A stretch of DNA of 64,000 bases, taken from the NCBI RefSeq assembly GCF_001640025.1, contig NC_031674.1, positions 868,001 through 932,000 on the forward strand, in the 5' to 3' direction. Made by a program: the position numbers and the translations under genes. The notes under the pieces are model-generated. The model was given only the letters and a program-made list of their open reading frames with translations. It made no database searches and had not been told where the DNA came from. Origin of the DNA: Sugiyamaella lignohabitans (taxonomy: Eukaryota > Ascomycota > Dipodascomycetes > Dipodascales > Trichomonascaceae). Positions within the stretch are counted from its first letter, which is position 1. Each line of letters begins with the position of its first letter. This document shows, piece by piece, positions 32,401 to 43,523 of this stretch.

Positions 32401-32917
32401 GTTTGCTCCTAATGAACTTAGACTCAAGGGTCCATTCCCCACTCTTCAATACAAAAATATTCTCAATTGCACCCAGAGAATTCTTGACGGATTTCAAAAC
32501 ATAGGCGTGTTGGTAGCCAAATATCCCAAACCAAGTTCCAATGAGCTGGAGCTTATTGCGTACACTGCAGCAGATCGAAGAGAACTGTGCAGCAGAATAT
32601 TCCTCTTCTTCTATCTAATATCTTCGGCTATCAAGCTTGGCTTCCCGCTCCCTGACAAGTTGCCATCAACCACTCACGCCATTGATCGAATGCTGGCTAA
32701 GATGAGCGACTATAGACAACGAGCAATAGCAGCACGCAGCGATCATGGCGACTCTTCCACGACGGCCTCTAAACCACCCCCGGATGAAGAGGACTTCGTA
32801 CTGTTTTATTCATATTTGCTCGTTACTGTGAGTATAACTGAAGAGCTGGCCAAAATAGCAATCCAAGTGCAAGACCTCTTTGGTACAATTGAAGAGGATA
32901 TGTTTACAGTCTCATAA
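29495..32917 (+). CDS. BRE4: BRE4-like multispanning membrane protein (aromatic-acid-exporter/FUSC fold)
   Basis: Membrane protein of the fungal ArAE_2/DUF2421 family; S. cerevisiae Bre4 affects brefeldin A sensitivity and endocytosis. Exon 1 (29495-29643) encodes a basic cytosolic start (MSAGSRTNAPLPHYGSVSR). A 117-nt intron (29644-29760, GTGAGT donor, ACTAAC branch) joins exon 2 (29761-32917); the product has 1101 residues against 1125 in Bre4. A first membrane cluster at about 125-300 (SVAYFIGSLAVYTPIG, AILFALFALAFGLIIALSS) precedes an acidic loop. A second FUSC-like cluster lies at about 690-870 (FGIKVGIGAIIFAIPAF, RFLGTLLGAAAAFVAW). The C-terminal cytosolic domain is conserved (LGFAPNELRLKGPFP). 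The single ORF without the first exon lacks an ATG, which supports the splice. Confidence 0.85.
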
Positions 32918-33340
32918 TATTTTATAATTAATTGCATTTCGAAAAAGTCACTTCTGTTCAACTTCTGTAGATATTGAGAACACTAATATTTGATAATGCA
33001 GTAGATTATGCAGGGCAGAACGGACGTGCATGATTGATATTCTGTTTGCTCTCCACAAAGGTCTTATGACAATCGGTCTTCAATCAAAAAAAAAGCCCAT
33101 TGGCCATGTTTACCTCTGGCCCTCTCTGGCTCTAGACGACAATTGAATAATAGTTGACAGTTTCCAAAGTCCGAACAGCAGACGGTAGGTCATACAATCA
33201 CGTGATATCTGGGCTAGGTCCAGTCTGCAAGCAGCAGTACGATAACATGGCTGCTGCCATCACTACCAACAACAAGATCAGAGCTCATTAAGTTATTAGT
33301 ATAGGTATCCCATTCGAAGGTGGGATCTGTCCATATATCC
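32918..33340. other. ATG2 upstream region
   Basis: A 423-bp spacer between tandem plus-strand genes. It contains the TCACGTGA E-box listed separately; nothing else distinctive. Confidence 0.5.
33198..33205. promoter_or_regulatory. E-box TCACGTGA upstream of ATG2
   Basis: TCACGTGA palindrome 135 bp before the ATG2 start. Cbf1, Pho4 and related bHLH factors bind it. A link to autophagy regulation is only a suggestion. Confidence 0.35.
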
Positions 33341-36300
33341 ATGGCTCCCTCATGGTTACCTCAGAATATACAGAAACGTATCTTTAGATACATTCTTGCC
33401 AGGTTAGAGGTATTCTCTGATCTCGATCTCAAGAACCTGGATGTATCGGTTGGTACGAAAACCAACTTGACCCTACGTGAGGTTCAGCTGGATACTGATA
33501 AATTCACCCTACCAAATGGAGTATTTGTTCGAAGCGGCAAGTTAGGCACGTTAAACCTGAGTATTGGTGTTGGGAATGGTGTGGAAATCGACGGTACTGA
33601 TGTGGAGTTCACCGTTGCGTTGTCTTCTAGCTCATTAGATGAAGATGATTTAACTGATCTGCTGAGTCGTACGACTGCAGATTTGGCTGTAAGTTTATTG
33701 GACGACAATACCCGAGAGAAACAACATGGTTCATCTGCCAAGGATTCGAAAAAGTCACAGGATACATCGGATTCAGACTCAGATGATTCTGGCACGGGGG
33801 TCACAGGATATGGATTCGGTGAGCTGCCAAACATGGTTACTAAGGTGGCTGATACTGCTCTATCTCAACTATCTATCATGCTACATGGTATAAAATTGCG
33901 TCTTATTATTGACGAAGACTGCAGCCTAGAGATTCATGTGTCAAAGGTACAGCTCTCAACGGGAAAGGATGGTTTACGAACTATACGGGTATCAGAAATA
34001 GAGATACTCACTCCCAAAATCAAAGACACTGTTGAGAATAATGATGATGACGACATACTAAATCATGAAACTGACACCGAAAGAGGTGGTGAGGATAGCT
34101 TCCATATGGATGAAATGCAAAATTCCTTGATGCAGAGTACACTATTTTCGCATGAGGAGGCGAGTACTATGTATATGAGTGCTATGTCCTCTATGCTTCA
34201 AAGTAAAGAACAAGAAGCACAATTGGACCGCTTATTGTGGTGCGATTTCTCCGAACTATCATTTAAAGGCCTGCTCAGGTCGGATTTCAGTCTCAATATT
34301 GGCACGGTTAACATTTCAACGGTACCTGTTTCCCATGTATTGAGCACCATAGTTAACTTTGTTTTGAAGTTTGAATCAAATACTACCAAGGCAAAAGAAG
34401 ATGCTTCAAATGGTCTTACACATAATGACCATGACAACGGAAACCTTATTGCAAGTAATGAAGTAACTGATAACTCGCAGGCTACACAATTCACTTTAAA
34501 GGCGGGCGTCAAAGCAGTGCACATAAGCATGAGCAGTCTTCTACCGGATGGTTTATTTGAATCAGAAGAATCTCTTACTTTTGAGGTATCGTCTATTAAC
34601 TTGAACATAGATAACAAACAACAATTGTTGACTGTATCCAACATAATTCTGCGTCAAGGTAATGAGCCGGTAGTATGGTTTGCCAAGAAGACAGGAGATG
34701 AAGATGAGGATTTAGTATGTCATCTCGGAAACAAAGTTACAGTCCTACTACCACATCCTGCATCATTCTATTTTGACACAGATACAATCGTCAATATATC
34801 GGAAGCCATTAAATTGTTTTCTGATCTCCAGATAAGTCAGCCTTCTCAATCACCTTCTTCATCTTTATCAAGTCTCCGGCCCAAGGATGGCAAAAACGTT
34901 ACCGCCAAGTTTAATACAATAGAGGGACAAATTAACACAGGCTCTACTACCGTCAGAGCTACTATTTTCCCTAGTAATTTTGAGAATGGTAAATTGCTCA
35001 TTGACACTGTGCGCTTTTCGATAAAACACAACGATAGTACTTATAAAGCGGGCTCTATAGAGGTACAGGATATCTCTATCGTTTTTGGGGGCCAAAGCCT
35101 GGCACTCTCCACAGCAATCTTCTCTCCAGATTTAGAACAGATTCAGGCTCCTGTTAATACACAGTTGCATGTATCAACGGTAATGATAGGAATAAGCCAG
35201 CCAGTTCTGGATACCTTGATTTCTGATCTGAAATCTATACATTCATTGGTAGGATCGGCTCTTGAAAGCCGGTCTGTTGCACAATTGAGACAAGTTCGGA
35301 TACAGGAAAGCGAACTAGTCAAGTTTAGTGTGGTCATTGCAAAAGTTGAGGTCGATTACTCATTCCAATCTGGAGAGGAATCCTGTGTTATCTACACAGA
35401 TTTGGGCCAAATAGAACTCAATGTTCTCGAGTCAGCATCAACCCAAATTTCCATTTATACAGTTTTTGTTACCCATGACTTCAAAATCAAGGACTCTTCA
35501 TCTTCGTATGTTGCTCTGCTCTACAAAGCCAATCCTAGTGAAAAGGTATGTTTATATGTCACAATTGCAAGGCACCAGAGACACTAACCGTATAGACCCA
35601 CCCTATGATCTATCTTGAACAAAATGATGGAACACTCAATGCCAGGTTCTATAACCTAGGAGTATACTATCACATCAGATTGCTCGAGCTGTTCGATAAA
35701 CTCAACAAATCCCTGGAAAAAGAGAAGCAGCCGACTGACTCCATTGAGAACTCAGTAGCGACGATAAAAGATCCGCAGAGTCTGTTCAAGATGCAACTTT
35801 TTCTTCGCGACTGTGTGGTGGAATTGAATCCCCTGGATCTACCTTCTCAGGGATTATATATTATAAAGGACAGCAAGGTTGATTTTGCTTTAGGAGCAGA
35901 GAGCACAATTGATCTTTCCGTCAAACGATCAGCATTACTGCTTGTTGATGAGGTATCTAACCTAGAGACTGTAGGGATACCGGCAGTGAGTGGAGTTACA
36001 GAATTCTTTCTGTCACAGGGATATGTTTCGATAGGCTCGATTTCAACTCTAAAATCTGTTATCAAGATCCCCAGCAATCGTAAGCCCAGAGTCGACATTA
36101 CAATCGATTCTGTCACTCTCAATACATGTGCTGACTCCACCCAAGTACTAATCCAAACCTTGAATGCTTTGAAACCCCCGGTAGAAGCTAATGATGGGAT
36201 CAGGTTTCGTACAGAGCTACCAAATTTGGTAGACATATTTTCTGAAGTTGATGAAACAACCTTCATGGATGGATATACTTCTTCTACTGCTCTTTCTAAA

Positions 36301-38627
36301 ATGGGGGATGATGTTATTAATGATGATATTCCTTCCAATCTTGAATTTGTAGAGAGCTATTACGTAGATCAGTCCACCCGTTTAAAATGGAATTCTGGAT
36401 CATCGTCCGGATCATTAAATAATGGTGTCTCTCGTGCTGATATGCTACTGGAACAAGATTTGAGTGTTTTGGCAGGTAAGAGTAAGAACTCAAGCAACAG
36501 CAATAGTATTGAAGGATCTATATCTTCGGTGAGTGAGGCGTCACCATATGCATCCTCAACGTCTTCATCTTCGTCAAGAAATGGGTCTCAATCATATGCA
36601 CGACTTGATAATTTCGAGCAGAGAGCGTACACACATGATTCTGTTTTGAACATTGAAGAAGATCATTTTGCCAAAGATTTACCCTCAATCTATGAGCAGC
36701 CAACAGAATCTGGATCGACTTCGCCTGTTAGCACTCCTCGTCGACGTCGGAGTGTAACGGCCACAATACCCACTACAGAAAAACAAGAGCCCCTAATCAC
36801 AATAAAAGCACGGATTTTGTCAGTCGATTGGCTATTATTTGACGGGTATGATTGGAGTTTCACCAGAGATACTATCAATAAAGCGGTGAATCGAGTTGAG
36901 TATGCTGCAGATCAGTTCCATCGTGAAGCTAATGGACGGGGAGTTTCAGCCTCTGATAGATTCACACCATCTCCAAGGAATTCGGGAGAAGTCGGAAACA
37001 ACGAGGAGAGGGGTCGAATTCGAAACGAGTCTCCCGAAGGCGAAGTGCAGACCGTTGTAGGTGACTTGTTATTCAACTCTATTTACATTGGTGTCCCAGC
37101 TGGCGACGACCCTGATATGTTACGAGGAGCTATCAACAGAGAACTTAATGATGATATGAGCGAAGCCGGAAGTAATGCATCTACCAACATCACCTCGCGC
37201 TCAAGTAGCGCTAATCGTAGGTCTGTAGACCTCGGGTATCGACGCAAGAAGAAATTGGCTCTAAAGCGATCTAAACGCTACAAAATGAAAATATCGCTTC
37301 GCGACGTCTGTGCAGATGTCATTGTTTTAGGCGGGGTCAATGATCAGGTTGATTTATCCCACTACTCCCCTGATACCAGTGGCATTGTTTTGAACACGAT
37401 CGATATCAGAGTGAAAGATTTGGAGATCTTTGACAATGTTCATACTTCGACGTGGAATAAGTTTCTCTCTTATATGAGAGACGCTGGGGAACGCGAATCG
37501 CATGCTAGTATGGTGCATATACTGTTAGATACCGTAAAGCCAGTAGATTATTTGGCGGTCTCAGAAATTCAGTTGAAAGTTTCAGTCCTTCCGCTCAGAT
37601 TGATTGTAGACCAGGATGCACTTGATTTCTTAACAAGATTTTTTGAGTTCAAGGATGAAAGATTTGTGGTCGCAGAAACTAATGAAGAGATATTCATTCA
37701 GAAACTTGATGTACGTTCTGTGAGTGTGAAGTTAGACTACAAGCCTAAAAAGGTCGACTACATGGGACTGAAATCAGGAAGAACCATAGAGTTCATGAAT
37801 TTCTTTACATTAGATGGTGCGGATATAGTTCTACGGCATGTTGTGCTATATGGAATTGATGGATTCGGAAAGGTATCAGATTTACTTAATGGCATTTGGA
37901 TGCCTGATATCAAGCAGAATCAATTGGGCAAGTTCTTATCCGGACTGTCCTCAGTTCATTCACTTGTGAGGCTCGGAAGCGGAGTGAGAGACTTATTTGT
38001 GATTCCGCTACAAGAGTACAAAAAAGATGGAAGAGTGGTCAGAGGCTTGCAGAAGGGTGCATGGTTCTTTGCCAAAAACACAACCAATGAATTGGCCAAG
38101 TTGGGTGCGAAACTGGCTGCTGGCACACAGGGTGTTCTAGAAAGTGCGGAGCAGGCTTTGGGTGGCAGTGGTGCTTCAGCTAGATCTCTCGGTGCTGCGT
38201 ATCGGTCACCTTACTCCGACGATATTGTTAGCGATGACGAAGAGCCTTCCTCGCCCAGCACTGATCAACAGCATATTGTCAGTTTGTATGCTAATCAACC
38301 TGGAGGTGTAAGCGAGGGCCTGAGATCGGCGTATAAAAGCATGGGCAAGAATCTTACTATGGCTCGAGATGCCGTTGCTGACATTGGTGTTGATGCGGCC
38401 GAGCGAGGGAACGCTCAAGGTGCTGCTATCGCTGTTATGAGGGCTGCTCCAGTTGTGCTTATCCGGCCAATGATAGGAGCCACGGAAGCTGTATCAAAAA
38501 CTCTAATGGGTGTTACAAACCAAATAGAGCCTGACCAACTACAAGATGTACAGGATGTAAGTATCATATCTGGTCTGCTAAATGAATCTCAAAATTCACA
38601 AATACTAACCTTTAGAAATACAAATGA
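33341..38627 (+). CDS. ATG2: Atg2 autophagy lipid-transfer protein
   Basis: Chorein-type lipid-transfer protein that bridges ER and growing phagophore, working with Atg18 and Atg9. Exons 33341-35545, 35596-38556 and 38616-38627 join in phase 0 (introns of 50 and 59 nt, GTATGT and GTAAGT donors, CTAAC branches) into 1725 residues. The start MAPSWLPQNIQKRIFRYILARLE minus its last residues is the family N-terminus, and the chorein domain runs to about 110. The C-terminal ATG_C region includes RVVRGLQKGAWFFAKNT and the helical AKLGAKLAAGTQ stretch. The last exon encodes only KYK plus stop, giving the usual ...DVQDKYK end. ATG 33341 is chosen over an upstream in-frame GTG. Convergent with the permease, 107 bp apart. 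Confidence 0.93.
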
Positions 38628-38734
38628 TTCTATCCAAATTAGATTATGACAATAATGATTATAATTTTTGCATTTCAATACACTATATATTTGACAACTT
38701 CGGTGCCCGACATAGCTATAAATTACGATTTGAC

Positions 38735-40549
38735 TTAGCACCAAAATCTGTAAGTCCTGTAGATCCATCCCTTGCTTCTGAGATATTCTTGTTGTTCAGC
38801 AAGCTCTTGTCTGATACAATCAATGTCAACGGTTCGGGAACCAGTAACAACGTCCATAGTCTTCGAACGAACAAACGATGGTCTATACCACCATTTGAAA
38901 CCAATGTACATCACAATTACCAGTGGTACAGACAAGAATATCTGAAAGAAATCTGCTGCATTGGGTGAGCCCCCGATGGGGAATAATGCAACATAAGTCT
39001 GTAGTCCAAGAATTAGAACATTAAACAAAAATCTGCAGATGTTAGAATTGTAACAAGTCCAATATATGTCAAAAGCCAGTACTTACCCAAACCATGATCC
39101 CCAAACTCCAACAGCAGATTTAAACGTCAGCTCGTCCAGAGAAATGCCTTGAACAGCCATAGCCTTTCGAAATCTAATATGACAAAGGCAGATTGAGCCC
39201 CAAGTAAATAAACTTGCCATTCCAGAAAATGAAAGAAGCCAGTCAAAAACAGTAGCCTCAGCCGAGGAACCAGCCAAGAATGAAAGGAGACCGAAGACAA
39301 GTGTAAAAACAATGGCAACCATTGGTCGTCCCTCTCGGTCAATATATCCAAAAATCTTTGGCAAAAATCCTTGAGAAGCAAGTGCCTGACAACATCTGGA
39401 ACATGCGTACACGGAACTGCTTCCCACTGAAACTGCACTGATAAGAATAACGGCATTTACCACACTAGGAAGAGACTTGATACCAGAGTTAATAATTGCA
39501 ATAACAAAGGGAGAAGCATTAGCGTCGACACTAGAGGTTCCAAGGAGTCTGGGATCAGTGTAGGGAACCAAAAACCCGACGAGAGTAAGTGCTACAACGT
39601 AGAACAAAGTGATTCTCCAGAATACTTGCTTGCAAGCAGAGGGGAGAGCTTTATGGGGATTTTGAGTTTCAGCAGCAGCCAAGCCAACTAACTCTGACCC
39701 AGAATATGCAAAAGCGGCATTCACAAAGACGCTGACAACACCTTTGAATCCATTAGCAAATGGTCCAGGGTTAATCCAGTACTTGGCACCAATATATCCA
39801 ATGTGGTTGGGACTGCCACCTGCTACAAGTACTATGCCCAGAATTATGAAGCCTACTACAGCCACTACTTTGATAGTAGAGAAGATAAACTCAGTCTCTC
39901 CGTAAGCCCTCACGGAGAAGACATTAATAAATATGATTAATGCAAAGAACACAGCCACCCAAGCATCGGGATTAACAGAAGCGGCAGCACCACCGCCAGT
40001 TCGCCAATACTGAATGGTCAGACTAGCAGCTACAAGTTCCAGGGGTAAAAGAATGAGCCATTGTAGCGCATAGATCCAGCCCATTGCAAATCCCCATGCT
40101 GGATCCAGGAACCGTGTAGCATATGTGTTGAAACCACCTGCCACTGGGAAACGCACAGCCAACTCCCCGACAGCATGCAAAGTACAAAACAGCATCATTC
40201 CTGTCAATATATATCCAATTACCAGTGATGCTGGTCCACCTTGACTCAAAGAACCACCGCTTCCTACAAATAAACCAGTTCCAATAGTTCCACCGATGGC
40301 AATCATTTGCAAATGACGGCTTTTAAGACCACGTTTAAGAGGACTCTTGGCTGTAATAGCAGCTGACCTTTCAGCCAATGTCATCTCCGACGTATTAATT
40401 TCAGATACATCCATGGGTCGAAAACTATCAATGAGCTGTGTCATAAAGCCAAATTTTTTATCTAACACGACACCACGGTCAGAGCCCTCCGAAGGAGTGG
40501 AAGACTCTACCAGTTTTGGCGAGCTTTCAATATCAAGAGAACGCTCCAT
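38735..40549 (-). CDS. Plasma-membrane amino-acid permease (yeast YAT family)
   Basis: Proton-coupled amino-acid importer of the Gap1/Agp/Gnp group; substrate range cannot be read from sequence. Exons complement 39087-40549 and 38735-39032 (54-nt intron, GTAAGT donor, CTAAC branch) give 586 residues, the normal length. The acidic N-terminus contains several Lys available for ubiquitination. TM1 carries IAIGGTIGTGLFVGSGGSLSQ minus its end and the family motif AFAYSGSELVGLAAAE lies mid-protein; about 12 membrane segments follow the APC pattern. After the splice, ALFPIGGSPNAADFFQ matches the last loop. The protein ends in Phe-Trp-Cys, the palmitoylated C-terminus of many yeast permeases. Two GATAAG sites lie in the upstream 750 bp. 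Confidence 0.92.
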
Positions 40550-41559
40550 ATTTAGAAATACTAGAAAATTATGACCAGACTTAACGTACGAAATGAAAAA
40601 ATTAAGGACGACCCTCTATTTTATAGAATGTAGTTGAAAAGCGAGGGCCCTCACCAACCAGCGACCGTGGAAATCAGAGTTAGAATCCTAGGAAATGTTG
40701 AGTTGCAACTTAAACCTAAGCGTAATCTACCGTTATTAAATTGAGGCTTGTAGGGGTTACCAAGTAAGAAAATCTTGAGGAATATCTTTCACCTTGGTTA
40801 GAGCTAATATTTGTGAACTATCAAAATATCAGATCATATAAGTGGGTCAAGGTAAGTGCAGCAAATTCATGTGATCCTATAGAAAAACTTCCAAGAAAAG
40901 TCTGCCAAAAAAGGGGTAAAAAAAAGAAATCTGGCCGATGACTATTTAATGTGGACCTACATTAGCGTCTAGCGGGCCTGTCAAAATTTTCAGGTCCGCA
41001 AGCCATTCTTCTGCAGAAATATGCACCGAAGTTTTAAAGATTATCGAAAAACTGCTATTCTAGTAGCAGATGCTGCATATCTCATGCAATAACAAACCTT
41101 CTTCTTGCGTCATAGGACCCTGCTTTAAAAGTGCTGGATGGGACACAAAACTAACCTTGTATCACTACCTCTATTCAATAGATACTAGAACAACTCAAAA
41201 TCTTATCTGTCTACAAGGTAGCTAACGGGCCAACGGGCCATTCAGGTCAGGATCTGTATTTTAATGAAAGCATTTACGAAAAAACTCAATTAAGATAAGT
41301 ACAAATAGCAATGTCATCAGCTCATTTTCCTGAATTAAATACTTTCTATAGAGATATTTATATTTACTTGTAGAGAGAAGTGCTAAAATATGAGATGAGA
41401 TTTTGTATTATAGGGGTACTGTAAGGGCTACAAAGCTCTTATGTGAGACACGGCTGAATATAGGATCACTGGTCTGGTTGATCTGTAAGATGCTTGATAA
41501 CCAGACACAATCGAGTGAGTTTGGTAAACCAAAGTTTGGAAAAGTCAATTCAGTTTTTA
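40550..41559. other. 1-kb divergent region between the permease and UBX4
   Basis: AT-rich. The first 285 bp upstream of the permease hold no minus-strand ATG. GATAAG cores occur at 41202-41207 (minus) and 41294-41299 (plus). No gene or repeat recognised. Confidence 0.5.
41202..41299. promoter_or_regulatory. Two GATAAG sites between the permease and UBX4
   Basis: CTTATC at 41202-41207 and GATAAG at 41294-41299, 650-750 bp upstream of the permease ATG. GATA factors mediate nitrogen catabolite control of permease genes in yeasts, but the distance is long and either gene could be the target. Confidence 0.25.
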
Positions 41560-43462
41560 ATGTCGCAGGTTGTTGTCGTATTTGGTATAAAGCAAGCGCG
41601 TGTAAAATGCACGCCTAGCATGTTGCTAGGTGAGATAAAAGCCAAAGCTTGTGTAGCCTGGCAATTGGATCCTGTAAATTATGAGTTGAGGTAAGTGATG
41701 CATGTTACAAGCAAATGGCATAATGTTAAAAGGGGGAATGTGGTGATTAGACACAGTTATATCAATTGTTTTGGCTGTAGTCTATGCAATTGAAAAGTAT
41801 TTGGTTGATTTAACTTTTACCTATTGAGTTTTGCTGCTACCCGCATTGCGGGTATATTCTCAATTGACCCGTGATATTCTAACCATGTCCGTTTTCAGGC
41901 GAAATAGTAAAGCCTTGAATGAGTCGTTGCCATTCAGACTAAGTAACCTGGTGCCCAATTCGAAATTAGAGCTTCTCGCAAAAAGAACAAATGGAAAGCA
42001 AGTGACAGCAAATGTTAAGATAAAGATTAATGTTGTCGATTTGCCACCCAGTTTCAGTGAGTCGCTTGTAGGGGAATTTCCCAATACTACCACAATCTGG
42101 CAGATTCTAAAGCATTTTGAAAAAAAGTCTGGTATCAACTTTACTCGAAGATCAGTTGCTGTGCCTTCGTCAGGAACGACTTCGGGAAAGATTATGTATG
42201 AAATTGCATCCGTTCATCTTTTCAGCCGATCGATATCGAAATTAGAAGAACTTAATCAGTCGCTGGCCTCGCTAGGATTCAATAGTGGGAACTCTTCATT
42301 GAAAATCCGTTTCACTATCACAGATATAGAATATGAACAGGCGCTGGATATTCTTAATGGTTTTCCAGATGTTGGAGTTACAGCAGGAGAGATATTGGCT
42401 GAAGAAGATGCGAAGGTGTCTGAAAGCAGGGATCACTCAACTGTACCTGAAACGATATCGAGTAACATTCCCTTAAGTGCCGATTTAGAAACACATCCCA
42501 CGAACATGACCTCGCACTCGGTGTCGGCTCCAGTCCCAAATTCGTCTTCGCAATTTGAGACTGTTACAAGATCTAAACCTGTGTCTGCTCCACCAGTAGA
42601 AGTGGGTTCAGAAACATTTTCGAAGGACTTGCCAAAAGGCGGAGCAGAATCAACTACCCCTCTAAATTCAGAACAAATCGAGGACCCTAATCTTTTATCC
42701 GACCCTCGGCATGTTTCCTCACAACAAGAACAAATTTCTGGGCCCAAACCAGTTGATAGTTCCATGGAAATATCGGAACCAGAGTTGTCTCAAGGCAACA
42801 GCGTTCCATTGCCTTCTACGACAGTTCCAACATTACCAAATATTCAGGTATATCTTCCTGGATCTGACACTTCATCCGCTAGATTTGTCTCCTCTGCGGA
42901 AGAGGAGACGAAAATGACACAACAGCAATTTGTGCATTATCATAACCAGATAAAAGCCATGTCTGAAGGTGCTTCTAATCGGCCATTAATGACAAAAGCT
43001 CTCCGGGAATCGGAGGAAGCCAAGAAGCTAAGTAAAATCAAAAATTATCAAGTGCGAGTCAGATTACCAGATCAGACTCAGATAGAATCTACATTCTATC
43101 CGGATAACAAGGCATCAAGTATCTATGATTTCGTCAGATCCGTTTTGAAAGAAGATATTACTACTCCTTTTGCTCTTTTTACTAGTCCCCCTAAAGTAAC
43201 ATTGGATCCACAGATGTCACTTTTATGGGATTACAAATTTAGTCAGAGGAATTTGGTATATCTTGAGTGGAATGGCCCTCTCACGAATGGGGGCAGCACA
43301 GCACTATTAAAGGACAAGTACTTGTCGACTGCTAAACCCATTTCGGAGGACCCTGGGATAAAACAGGACCAATTGGACAAGGAAAACCAAGCTACAGCAC
43401 CTGCAAAACCTAGAGGAGGACTTTCCGGTACCCCAAGATGGCTAAAAATGGGTAGAAAATAG
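41560..43462 (+). CDS. UBX4: UBX-domain Cdc48 cofactor (Ubx4/TUG/ASPSCR1 type)
   Basis: Adaptor of the AAA ATPase Cdc48/p97. Exons 41560-41690 and 41899-43462 (208-nt intron, GTAAGTG donor, CTAAC branch) join through a split Arg codon into 564 residues. The N-terminal TUG-type ubiquitin-like domain (about 1-75: MSQVVVVFGIKQARVKCTPS, then the spliced ELRRNSKALNESLPFRLSNL region) is interrupted by the intron. A second ubiquitin-like stretch follows (about 85-185). A disordered Ser/Pro-rich linker leads to the UBX domain at about 425-505 (YQVRVRLPDQTQIESTFYPD). Length resembles human ASPSCR1 (553) more than S. cerevisiae Ubx4 (416). The first exon is easily missed because the second half alone is a long ORF. 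Confidence 0.88.
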
Positions 43463-43523
43463 ATGTCAATAAATATACAAATAAATACAGATGCCACACA
43501 CATATATACAGAAAAAAAGCGAA

